Source: Clostridia bacterium (GTDB taxonomy: Bacteria; Bacillota; Clostridia; Christensenellales; Aristaeellaceae). From it: DNA of 60,140 nucleotides. Position numbers and translations under genes: made by a program. Below, piece after piece: positions 41,774 to 48,854 of this stretch. The stretch spans positions 1-60,140 of the forward strand of contig CAAGFE010000093.1 of the NCBI GenBank assembly GCA_900769075.1, in the 5' to 3' direction. Numbering within the stretch: the first letter of the stretch is position 1; every line of letters starts with the position of its first letter. A model generated the notes under the pieces. That model was not told the DNA's origin. It saw only the letters and a list, made by a program, of their open reading frames with translations, and ran no database searches.

Positions 41774-42951
41774 GCGACAGGAGGACAAGGGCCCGCATCC
41801 GCTGCCGGATCGGGCTGCCGCTGACCATGGCGGGGGCGCTGCTGGTGGCGGCGCTGTCCACGGGGAACGCCATTTTCCTGGGCGGTGCGCTGCTGGTGGC
41901 AGCCCTGCTGGCGACCGGCTTTCTGGGCGTGGCGTGGGCGGCAAAAACGCTGGCCATCACCGCCGAGATGACGGAAACGACGGTGCAGCGGGGGGGAGAT
42001 GTGGCGCTGGAGATCGGCGTGAAGTATGGCGGACTCATCCCCATTGCGCCGCTGACGGTGGAAATCGCCGCCGGGCCGGATCGTCCCGCCCAGCTGCTGA
42101 AGCTGGAGGGCATGCCCGGCTCCGACCGGAAGCTGACGCTGAATTTCCATGCCGCCCATGTGGGTGTGACCACCCCGGGCGTGCGCCGGGTGATCATCAC
42201 CGACCTGCTGGGCCTGTTCACGGTGGAAAAGACGCCGCCCAGGGCAGGGGGCGAGCTGATCGTGCTGCCCCTGCCCTTTGATGTGGGCGCGCTGACCTAC
42301 GCGGCGGGAGATTCCGGCACGGAGAGCATGGCCCGCGCGTCGGAGGACATCACCAGCCCATCGGATGTGCGCGCCTATCAGCAGGGCGACGCGATGAAGA
42401 AAATCCACTGGAAGCTGTCCATGCGTAAGCAGGAGCTGATGGTGCGCCGCTTTGAAGCGCCCGTCATGCCCGACGCGCTGATTCTGCTGGATTGCTCCAC
42501 ACCGCCCCGCACGGCGGATGACAGCGCTCAGCTGGATCTGCGCGACGCGCTGCTGGAAACGGCGGCTTCCGTCATGCAGCAGAACATCCAGACCGACCAT
42601 CCGGCCAAGCTGCCCATCCATGGCGACCATCCCATCGAGCTGGACAAGGGCATGGGCATGCCGGTGATTCTGGAAGCCCTGGCCCGGGTGGATTTCACCG
42701 CGCCGGACAAGTTTGACCGGATGCTCCTGCTGGAAATGCAGCGCATGCGCAAGGTCGGCTGCACCGTGGTGGTCAGCGCCCGCCTCAACTCCCGCATGGT
42801 GGATGTGATGATCGCCATGCGCCGCATGGGCCCGTACATGCGGCTCTATCTCATCACCTTTGACCCGGAGGACCGGACGAAGCTCCCCTTGATCTCCAAG
42901 CTGCAGAGCGCGGGCATCGAGGTCTGCTACGTCACCCCGGTGCAGGTGTAA
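41770..42951 (+). CDS. DUF58 membrane-anchored VWA-like protein
   Basis: A 393-residue protein with two N-terminal helices (about 15-60), a beta-rich region and the DUF58 signature SDVRAYQQGDAMKKIHWKLS near residue 205, followed by a von Willebrand A-like fold (ALILLDCSTPP). It overlaps moxR by 4 nt (ATGA). It is thought to act with MoxR on an envelope process; the substrate is unknown. Confidence 0.85.
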   Translation: MSDRRTRARIRCRIGLPLTMAGALLVAALSTGNAIFLGGALLVAALLATGFLGVAWAAKTLAITAEMTETTVQRGGDVALEIGVKYGGLIPIAPLTVEIAAGPDRPAQLLKLEGMPGSDRKLTLNFHAAHVGVTTPGVRRVIITDLLGLFTVEKTPPRAGGELIVLPLPFDVGALTYAAGDSGTESMARASEDITSPSDVRAYQQGDAMKKIHWKLSMRKQELMVRRFEAPVMPDALILLDCSTPPRTADDSAQLDLRDALLETAASVMQQNIQTDHPAKLPIHGDHPIELDKGMGMPVILEALARVDFTAPDKFDRMLLLEMQRMRKVGCTVVVSARLNSRMVDVMIAMRRMGPYMRLYLITFDPEDRTKLPLISKLQSAGIEVCYVTPVQV

Positions 42952-42954
42952 GGC

Positions 42955-45252
42955 TTGGAACAGGAGGTGTTCTCCCTGCAAGAAAAGCTACGTTCCGCCG
43001 CGTCCCATGGGCTGGTATCTTATCTGCTGTCCCTGGGCATGGCGCTGACGCTGCTGGCCGTGACGGGCTTGACGCAATCGGGCGTGGCGGCGGCGCTGCT
43101 GCTGCTGGCGCTCAACGCCGGGCTGGCGGTTGCCGGGCTGAACCGGCGCGTGGCCCTGGGGGCGGGATGCATCGCCCTGTTCACCGGCGGGATCTGGCTG
43201 GCCATCGGCGGCGCAGGGATGCTGACCGAGTGCTTCCGGGCGCTGGTGCTGCATCTGTCCGGGCTGACGGCGGCATTGCCCATGGTGGGCGTGCCCTTTT
43301 CGGTGCTGGTGTGCGTGCTGTGCACGGCGGTCAGCTGGTTTGTCACCCAGCGCAGTGCAGGGGCCTATCCGGCGGTGATCCTGCTGGTGCTGGGCCTGGT
43401 GCTGATGTGGCTGGGGAATCAGGCGGATCGGCTGATTTGCCTGCTGCCTGCGGTGCTGGCCTGCGTGACGCTGCTGCTGCGCGCCGGGGATGAAAGGATC
43501 AGCACCCTGCGGGTTCTGCCCCTGGCTGCCGTGGTGACCGGTATCGCCTTTGCCGGTGTGGCTGCGGGCGGCGTGGTTTCCAAGCCCATGAAGGATCTGG
43601 CGGACAGCATCCGCCAGCGCATCTATGATACCTTTTTCTATACCCAGCCCCGCGATGTGTTCTCCCTGGCCTCGGAGGGCTACTACCCCCAGGGCAAGCA
43701 CCAGCTCGGCGGCCCGGCAACCCCGCACGATCAGCCGGTGATGGCGGTCATTACCCCGCGGAAAACCTACCTGCGGGGGGTGGTCAAGAACGTGTACACC
43801 GGGCGCGCCTGGATGGATGATATTGGCGGACGGCGCTATCTGTGGGCCTCGTCCCGCTTTGATGACCTCCGCCATGCCGCCTTCGACCAGCAGCTGCCCA
43901 ATCTGGACGGCAGGGCGGACACCTCCCTGCTGACGCCCCGCCTGCTCCAGGTGCGCATGCTGGCGGACAGCTCCTCCACCATGTTCGTCCCCCAGCGCAT
44001 CCGGCGGCTTCAGCCGGAGGGCAGCCTGATTCCCTACTTCAACTGCTCCAGCGAGATTTTCGCCACCTCCAACCTGAAGGCGGGCGACGTGTGGACGATG
44101 GAAGCGGCGCTGTTCACCTCTGAGGACAGCGGCCTGTTTTCGCTGGTGCAATCGGCGGAAAACGCTGCCGACCCCAACTGGGCCTCGGTGTGCGAAAACA
44201 ATCTGCAGCTCCACGACCAGATCGACCGGCGCGTGTATGACATGGCCTCCCAGATGACGGCCCAGGCCCGGACGCCCTTTGACAAGGCACTGGCCCTCCA
44301 GCACTTCCTGGCCGGGAACTTCGTCTATACCCTGGATGTGGCGGAGCAGCCTGTCAATCAGGACTTCGTGTCCACTTTCCTCGTGGAAACGCAGGAGGGG
44401 TACTGCACCTATTTCGCCTCGGCCATGACGGTGATGTGCCGCATGGTTGGCCTGCCCGCCCGCTATGTGGAGGGCTATGTGGCCTATCCCGATGAGGAAG
44501 GCCTGGCGGTGGTGACGGGCCAGGAGGCCCATGCCTGGACGGAGGTGTACTTCCGCGGCTTCGGCTGGGTGACCTTCGATGCCACCCCCGTCAACCTGGA
44601 TTACACCGATCCGCCCCTGGAGGATGATCCCTTCGGCGGCAGCGAAGACCCCGAGCCTTCCCCGGAACCGTCCCCGGAGCCTTCTCCCTCCCCGGATCCC
44701 ACCCCGTCGCCCTCCCCCCAGCCTGAGGATTCGCCTTCGCCCGAGCCGGAGGATCAGCCCTCGCCAAGTGCGCCGCCCGATGCGGGCACCGATGCCGCCG
44801 GGCAGGACGCGCCCGCAGCCTCCGCCGGGGGCCTGTGGGGCGGAATTCTCCTGCTCCTGCTGCTGGCCCTGTTGGTGCTGCGCTGGTTTTTCGTCCAGCC
44901 GGACAATCAGGCCAAACGGCAGAAGGATGAATTCCGCCGCTGGCTGGTGTACGTCCAGGCTACCCACGATGCGCTGCGCCGGCTGGGCTTCACCCGGGAA
45001 ATGTCGGAAACGCCCGCAGACTTCCTGAAACGCGCGGCGAAAAACAGTCCCTTCGATCATGACCTGCGGACGCTGGCCGGGGCCGAAAACCTGATGTTCT
45101 ATGCCAGCGCCATGCCCTATGCGGAGGAAACCGCCCAGGCGAGGGCCTGCTTCCGCGCCGTGTACGCCGCGCTGACGCCCCTGAAGAAGCTGGTGTTCCA
45201 GCTGGAGCGGGTGTTCCTGCCGTCCCGCCGCTTCGATATCACCCGAAGATAA
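42955..45252 (+). CDS. TgpA-type transmembrane transglutaminase-like protein
   Basis: A 765-residue protein: five to six N-terminal helices (to about 215), an extracellular transglutaminase-like domain with Cys484 (EGYCTYFASAMTVM), His526 (EAHAWTEVYF) and Asp542 (FDATP), a Pro/Ser/Glu-rich linker (about 560-615), a helix near 640, and a cytoplasmic DUF4129-like tail. It completes the MoxR-DUF58-TgpA trio. The start is uncertain: TTG 42955 has only a weak AAGG upstream, while a strong AGGAGG lies inside the frame, 8 nt before CTG 42976. Confidence 0.85.
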   Translation: MEQEVFSLQEKLRSAASHGLVSYLLSLGMALTLLAVTGLTQSGVAAALLLLALNAGLAVAGLNRRVALGAGCIALFTGGIWLAIGGAGMLTECFRALVLHLSGLTAALPMVGVPFSVLVCVLCTAVSWFVTQRSAGAYPAVILLVLGLVLMWLGNQADRLICLLPAVLACVTLLLRAGDERISTLRVLPLAAVVTGIAFAGVAAGGVVSKPMKDLADSIRQRIYDTFFYTQPRDVFSLASEGYYPQGKHQLGGPATPHDQPVMAVITPRKTYLRGVVKNVYTGRAWMDDIGGRRYLWASSRFDDLRHAAFDQQLPNLDGRADTSLLTPRLLQVRMLADSSSTMFVPQRIRRLQPEGSLIPYFNCSSEIFATSNLKAGDVWTMEAALFTSEDSGLFSLVQSAENAADPNWASVCENNLQLHDQIDRRVYDMASQMTAQARTPFDKALALQHFLAGNFVYTLDVAEQPVNQDFVSTFLVETQEGYCTYFASAMTVMCRMVGLPARYVEGYVAYPDEEGLAVVTGQEAHAWTEVYFRGFGWVTFDATPVNLDYTDPPLEDDPFGGSEDPEPSPEPSPEPSPSPDPTPSPSPQPEDSPSPEPEDQPSPSAPPDAGTDAAGQDAPAASAGGLWGGILLLLLLALLVLRWFFVQPDNQAKRQKDEFRRWLVYVQATHDALRRLGFTREMSETPADFLKRAAKNSPFDHDLRTLAGAENLMFYASAMPYAEETAQARACFRAVYAALTPLKKLVFQLERVFLPSRRFDITRR

Positions 45253-45255
45253 AAT

Positions 45256-45292
45256 GAGCCGCCTGTTCAGCGTGAAGCCGGACAGGCGGCTC
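45256..45292 (+). terminator. First copy of a duplicated terminator hairpin
   Basis: GAGCCGCCTGT pairs with ACAGGCGGCTC (11 bp). The loop matches that at 45514-45547 except for one A. No U run follows here. Confidence 0.5.
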
Positions 45293-45547
45293 AGGGTGTC
45301 GAAAAAGTGGCTGCGGCCACTTTTTCGAGGGAGAGGAGGATTCCGCTTCTGCGGAAGCGGGCATTTTTCACTGTCAGCCAGGGCTGACGGCCGTGAAAAA
45401 TGAGCGGAATGGTTTCGGCATAAGCCGAAACCGCCCCGCGCCGCCGGGAGACCCGACGGACACGAATGGAGTCTGCCGACGGCAAGTGAGCGGTACTGCA
45501 TTTTGAAAGTCAGACCGCCTGTTCAGCGTGAAAGCCGGACAGGCGGT
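45256..45547. repeat. Hairpin-rich element between two copies of a terminator hairpin
   Basis: Hairpin copies at 45256-45292 and 45514-45547 enclose 221 bp without a gene. Inside are a 13-bp stem (45299-45311 with 45316-45328) like that at 81-107, TTCCGC-TTCT-GCGGAA (45341-45356), a long two-part stem (45362-45402) and GGTTTCGGC-ATAA-GCCGAAACC (45411-45432). The order of structures is that of a compact folded RNA or single-stranded DNA element. Confidence 0.65.
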
Positions 45548-45550
45548 TTT
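45514..45550. terminator. Second terminator copy, with T run
   Basis: ACCGCCTGT pairs with ACAGGCGGT, followed by TTT on the plus strand. It lies between the convergent transglutaminase and L,D-transpeptidase genes and could serve both. Confidence 0.65.
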
Positions 45551-45559
45551 GCTGTGGCG

Positions 45560-47362
45560 TTATGAAGCCTCGGACGCGGGCGCATCGGAGGGAGCGGCGG
45601 TTTCCCCGGCTGCTTCGGGAGCCTGCGTGGGCGTGGGAGAGGGGGTGGGCGTAGGCGCCAGGGTGGGCGTGGGAGAAGGCGTCGGGGAAGGCGTGGCGGT
45701 GGGGGTGGGCGTTGCCAGCTCCTCCCGGTAGATCAGGCGCAGGGTCTTTTCATCCGCCGTGCCGGTCTGGCTCAGGCCGTGGTCCTTCTGGAACGCCTTC
45801 ACAGCCTTCACTGTGCCGTCCAGATACACACCGCCGATGTGCCCGCTGTAATACCCCAGCTCCTTGAGCTTGGACTGGAGCCAGAACACGTCCTCACCCT
45901 TGGAATTCTTCTTCATCGTTTTGAGGTCGGTGTAGGGCAGCGTGCCGGACGCATACACCGGCGCTGCGGTGGGCGTCGCGGTGACGTAGGGGAGCATGTT
46001 GCTGGTGTTCAGGCTGGGAAGCTTCAGGGCGTTGCGCAGCTCCGGGTCGGCGGGCAGTGACTCGGTGATGGTGACCACCACGCCCTCGCCGCAGTTGTTG
46101 TAGATCCACCTGGCGTCGGCGACGGTCAGGCGGATGCAGCCGTGGGAGGCGCGCTGGCCCAGCTTTTTGTAGCTGCTGACGGACAAATCCATCGTGTTGA
46201 CCGAATTGTAGATGACGCTGTGGAAGGCGATGGAGGCGTTGATGCGGGTCCAGTACTGGGCGTGGCTGCCCCATTTGGGGAAGTAGCACCAGCGGGCGGT
46301 GCGCCCGTTGAGCACCCATTCGCCCACGTCGCTGGGATAGCCCTTCATGCCGGTGGAGCAGAGCATCTGGCGGACGATTTTGGTGTATTCACCGTTTTCA
46401 TCCAGGCCGTATACGGTGGTGACCTGGTTGGTCACGTCCACGGTGATGGCGTAGGGGACGGGCGTGGGGGCAGGGGTGGGCTTGGGGGCGTCGGCGGCAC
46501 TGCGCACATCGGGATCATTGAAGAGCGCGTTCCAGGTCTGTTCACCGATGACGCCGTCCGCCTTCAGGGCGTTCTGCGCCTGGAAGGCCTTGACCGCGTT
46601 GCGGGTGTGCCCCAGGAAATTGCCGGAAATATTGCCCTCGTAATAGCCCAGCTCGGTCAGGCGGCGCTGAACCTCCTTGACCGTTTCCCCCTTGGATTCA
46701 TACTTGAGCTGCTTGGTGAAGGCGATGGTGGGCGAGGGGGTGAAGTAGATCACGTCCTCGTTGCCAAGGATGCCGTCCTGATCCGGCGGGGCAGGGGTTT
46801 CCTCGGGCAGCAGATGCTCGCCCTCCTGATAGGAAAGGGCATCGTCTGCGTACAGCAGCGTCAGGGTATCCACGTCGGCATTGCCGGTGGCTTCCTCGCC
46901 GCACACACGCTGGAACAGCGCCACGGCCTCCTGGGTGGCGGGAAGGTAGGTGCCGGAGATTTTGCCCGCATAGTACCCCAGGCTGGTCAGGCGGATCTGC
47001 AGCTGGCGCACGTCCTCCCCCACCGAGCCGAGCCGCAGGGGACGGAACTGGGCGGCATAGATCAAGTCCTGGGTGTCGGGATCCGCCTCGCCGGTCTGGA
47101 GCAGCGAAAAGTCCGCCTGGAAGGCCTTCACCGCCGCCCTGGTCAGGTCGCCGTAGCTGCCGGTGATTTCCCCGTCGTAGTAGCCCAGGGCCGCCAGCTT
47201 CTGCTGGAGCTGGCTGACCTCCGCGCCCTCCATGCCGTAGGTCAGGATCGGGTTTTCCTCAATGACGATCTGCACATCGTCCCCTTCCTCCTCCGTGTCC
47301 GCCAGGGCAGGGGAGAAGAGCAGGCAGACGACGGACAGGATCAGCAGCAATCTGTATTTCAT
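45560..47362 (-). CDS. Secreted L,D-transpeptidase with four peptidoglycan-binding domains
   Basis: A 600-residue exported protein: signal peptide to PALA (about residue 21), three PG_binding_1 domains (about 42-100, 108-170, 220-280), a YkuD L,D-transpeptidase domain (about 305-440) with His381, His407 and Cys409 in SHGCIRL, a fourth PG_binding_1 domain (about 485-545) and a Thr/Pro-rich tail. It should make 3-3 cross-links in peptidoglycan or attach proteins to it. The tail is encoded by GGNGTGGG-like microsatellite DNA (45617-45718), a likely site of length variation. Confidence 0.9.
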   Translation of the reverse strand: MKYRLLLILSVVCLLFSPALADTEEEGDDVQIVIEENPILTYGMEGAEVSQLQQKLAALGYYDGEITGSYGDLTRAAVKAFQADFSLLQTGEADPDTQDLIYAAQFRPLRLGSVGEDVRQLQIRLTSLGYYAGKISGTYLPATQEAVALFQRVCGEEATGNADVDTLTLLYADDALSYQEGEHLLPEETPAPPDQDGILGNEDVIYFTPSPTIAFTKQLKYESKGETVKEVQRRLTELGYYEGNISGNFLGHTRNAVKAFQAQNALKADGVIGEQTWNALFNDPDVRSAADAPKPTPAPTPVPYAITVDVTNQVTTVYGLDENGEYTKIVRQMLCSTGMKGYPSDVGEWVLNGRTARWCYFPKWGSHAQYWTRINASIAFHSVIYNSVNTMDLSVSSYKKLGQRASHGCIRLTVADARWIYNNCGEGVVVTITESLPADPELRNALKLPSLNTSNMLPYVTATPTAAPVYASGTLPYTDLKTMKKNSKGEDVFWLQSKLKELGYYSGHIGGVYLDGTVKAVKAFQKDHGLSQTGTADEKTLRLIYREELATPTPTATPSPTPSPTPTLAPTPTPSPTPTQAPEAAGETAAPSDAPASEAS

Positions 47363-47404
47363 GGATGCACCTCATGCATTCGGTTTGTTGGTGACAGCAT
47401 CTTC

Positions 47405-47433
47405 ATTGTAGCCCCTTCCGACGGCAAATGCAA
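47405..47433 (-). promoter_or_regulatory. Promoter of the L,D-transpeptidase gene
   Basis: Minus strand TTGCAT (47428-47433), 17-nt spacer, TACAAT (47405-47410). Confidence 0.65.
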
Positions 47434-47504
47434 GGGCTCTGCAAGAATTTACAAAAACGTCGCCCGAAAAACAAAGAGAAAACATTGGATGCTGTCAAAA
47501 AGGG

Positions 47505-47534
47505 TTGACAGTGGGCCGGATTGTGTGCTATCCT
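47505..47534 (+). promoter_or_regulatory. Promoter of the metQNI operon leader
   Basis: TTGACA, 18-nt spacer, TATCCT with an extended TGC. Transcription should begin near 47541, about 400 nt before metQ, leaving a long leader with the features below. No S-box or T-box consensus was seen in that leader. Confidence 0.7.
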
Positions 47535-47584
47535 CTTTGCAACACCTTTTCCGGTGATCATTGAGGATTGGAGGAGCGCAGGAA

Positions 47585-47683
47585 ATGAAGCAGCAGGCGA
47601 TCATGATGTCCATGATGATGCCCATGTGCATGTGCCGCATGAGCATGCGTTGCTGTGCCAATCTTCGCTGCGCTTTTCGATAA
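47585..47683 (+). CDS. Met/Cys-rich leader peptide of the methionine transporter operon
   Basis: A 32-codon reading frame with GGAGGAGCGCAGGA before the ATG. It encodes 10 Met (positions 1, 7, 8, 10, 11, 12, 14, 16, 19, 21) and 5 Cys (15, 17, 23, 24, 29); codons 7-24 are mostly Met or Cys, e.g. MMSMMMPMCMC. Such a run makes translation sensitive to charged tRNA-Met or tRNA-Cys. It lies between the promoter and a terminator upstream of metQ, the layout of trp- and his-type attenuators. The peptide itself probably has no function. On the other strand the same DNA reads as His-rich, which is a by-product. Confidence 0.75.
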   Translation: MKQQAIMMSMMMPMCMCRMSMRCCANLRCAFR

Positions 47684-47750
47684 TCGCTGACCGGCTTTCC
47701 CGCGGGATTCCCGGCGCCATAGCGGACAGAGAGGAAGCTGCATCGAAGAG
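47673..47750 (+). promoter_or_regulatory. Predicted antiterminator of the met leader
   Basis: Outer helix: CTTTTCGAT (47673-47681, the leader's last codons up to the stop) pairs with ATCGAAGAG (47742-47750), nine pairs with one G-U. Inner helix: 47692-47700 pairs with 47733-47740, eight pairs with one bulged U and one G-U. The inner helix takes up the 5' arm of the terminator, the outer one its loop, so the two folds exclude each other. Confidence 0.55.
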
Positions 47751-47768
47751 ATGAGAGCTTCCTCTTTT
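47728..47768 (+). terminator. Attenuator terminator of the met operon
   Basis: AGAGGAAGCT (47730-47739) pairs with AGCTTCCTCT (47756-47765), two further pairs possible at the base, followed by TTTTGTT. It lies 47 nt after the leader stop codon and 174 nt before metQ, so it must be read through for the operon to be expressed. Confidence 0.75.
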
Positions 47769-47804
47769 GTTCGCGTCAATGATTTTGCCAAGGGGTGGAT
47801 GAAC

Positions 47805-47924
47805 ATGAACCCGACCGGTGCGCTGGCCCGAAGGATGGCGCAATGCAACCGCCAGAGCAGACGAATGTGGGAGAAGCCGCATCGCCTGATCCCTGTTGGC
47901 TGCTTTGTATATGCGATTCATTGA
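47805..47924 (+). CDS. Possible 39-codon small ORF before metQ
   Basis: ATG 47805 lies 7 nt after AAGGGGTGG; the frame (MNPTGALARRMAQCNRQSRR onward) ends 17 nt before the metQ start. It matches no family I know. It may be translated and coupled to metQ, or be chance. It sits between the attenuator and metQ. Confidence 0.25.
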   Translation: MNPTGALARRMAQCNRQSRRMWEKPHRLIPVGCFVYAIH

Positions 47925-47941
47925 AGAAAAGGAGAATGACT

Positions 47942-48784
47942 ATGAAGAAGTTCCTGTCCCTGATCCTGGCTGCCCTGCTGGTTCTGTCCGCGACCGCCGC
48001 GCTTGCGGATACCATCACCATCGCTGTGCCCAACGACCCCACCAATGAGGGCCGCGCTCTGCTCCTGCTGGAAGCAAACGGCTATATCAAGCTGAATCCC
48101 GAAGCCGGCGTGACCGCCACCGCCAAGGACATCATCGAGAACCCCCTGGGCATCGAGTTCAAGGAGGTTGAGGCCGCGATGGTTCCCAACGTCCTGGAAG
48201 ATGTGGACTACGCCATCATCAACAACAACTACGCCCTGGATTTCGGCCTGAATCCCGTGACCGATTCCCTGCTGATCGAGAGCGCTGATTCTCCCTACGC
48301 CAACGTGCTGTGCGTCAACGCCGGCAATGAGGAGTCCGATGCCGCCAAGGCCCTGGCTGCCGCGCTGTACAGCCAGAAGGTCGCCGATTATATCACCGCC
48401 ACCTACAACGGCGCGGCCGTGTCCGTGGTGGAGACCCCCACCGATGGCTTCGACGCCACCGTTGATTACGACAAGCTGGCCGGCACCACCATCACCGTGG
48501 CCGCTTCCCCCACGCCCCACGCCCAGATCCTGAAAGTTGCCGCCGAGATCCTGGCGGAAAAGAACATCACCCTGAAGGTCATCGAGTTCACCGATTACAT
48601 CCAGCCCAACATGGTCGTGGACGCCGGTGAGGTCTTTGCCAACTACTTCGCCCACATCCCCTACCAGGAGAACTTCAACGCCGAGAACGGCACCAGCATC
48701 GTGATCGTCGCGCCCATCCACGTGGAGCCCATGGGTCTCTACGGCGGCAAGCAGACCACCCTGGACGCGCTGAACGCCAAGTAA
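47942..48784 (+). CDS. metQ: Methionine-binding protein MetQ, circularly permuted
   Basis: Extracytoplasmic receptor for MetNI, 280 residues. After a signal peptide (cleavage after AALA, about residue 22) residues 24-160 match the C-terminal half of NlpA/MetQ proteins: AVPNDPTNEGRALLLLE, then VDYAIINNNYALDFGL and DSPYANVL. Residues 183-280 match the normal N-terminal half: VAASPTPHAQIL, VIEFTDYIQPN, ANYFAHIPYQENF and VEPMGLYGGK, where the protein ends. A linker of about 22 residues joins the old C- and N-termini. No lipobox is present although MetQ is usually a lipoprotein. AAAAGGAG precedes the ATG. First structural gene of metQNI. Confidence 0.9.
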   Translation: MKKFLSLILAALLVLSATAALADTITIAVPNDPTNEGRALLLLEANGYIKLNPEAGVTATAKDIIENPLGIEFKEVEAAMVPNVLEDVDYAIINNNYALDFGLNPVTDSLLIESADSPYANVLCVNAGNEESDAAKALAAALYSQKVADYITATYNGAAVSVVETPTDGFDATVDYDKLAGTTITVAASPTPHAQILKVAAEILAEKNITLKVIEFTDYIQPNMVVDAGEVFANYFAHIPYQENFNAENGTSIVIVAPIHVEPMGLYGGKQTTLDALNAK

Positions 48785-48797
48785 TTTCTGCCTGAGC

Positions 48798-48828
48798 ACA
48801 CCGGCAGTCTGGAAATGGCTGCCGGTGT
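48798..48828 (+). promoter_or_regulatory. Intercistronic hairpin between metQ and metN
   Basis: ACACCGGCAG pairs with CTGCCGGTGT (10 bp, 11-nt loop) without a strong U run. As after pstS, it may stabilise the binding-protein part of the mRNA. Confidence 0.6.
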
Positions 48829-48854
48829 TCCCTGCGTTATGGAGGAATCCACCC

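Noticed and set aside
45256..45547. Possible CRISPR array
   Set aside because: Only two similar hairpin units with one long spacer are present, no cas genes are nearby and no regular repeat-spacer pattern exists anywhere in the window.
45528..45731. Gly/Val-rich plus-strand frame (GVGVGEGVG)
   Set aside because: It is the complement of the Thr/Pro tail codons of the L,D-transpeptidase.
47558..47921. His-rich minus-strand frames (HAHGHHHGHHD) that look like a metal-binding protein
   Set aside because: They are the complement of the Met codon run (ATG reads as CAT). The plus-strand leader has the ribosome site, promoter and downstream operon.
47541..47941. S-box or T-box riboswitch in the metQ leader
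   Set aside because: No T-box motif (TGGNACCGCG type) and no SAM-I core could be recognised; the Met-rich frame explains the leader better.
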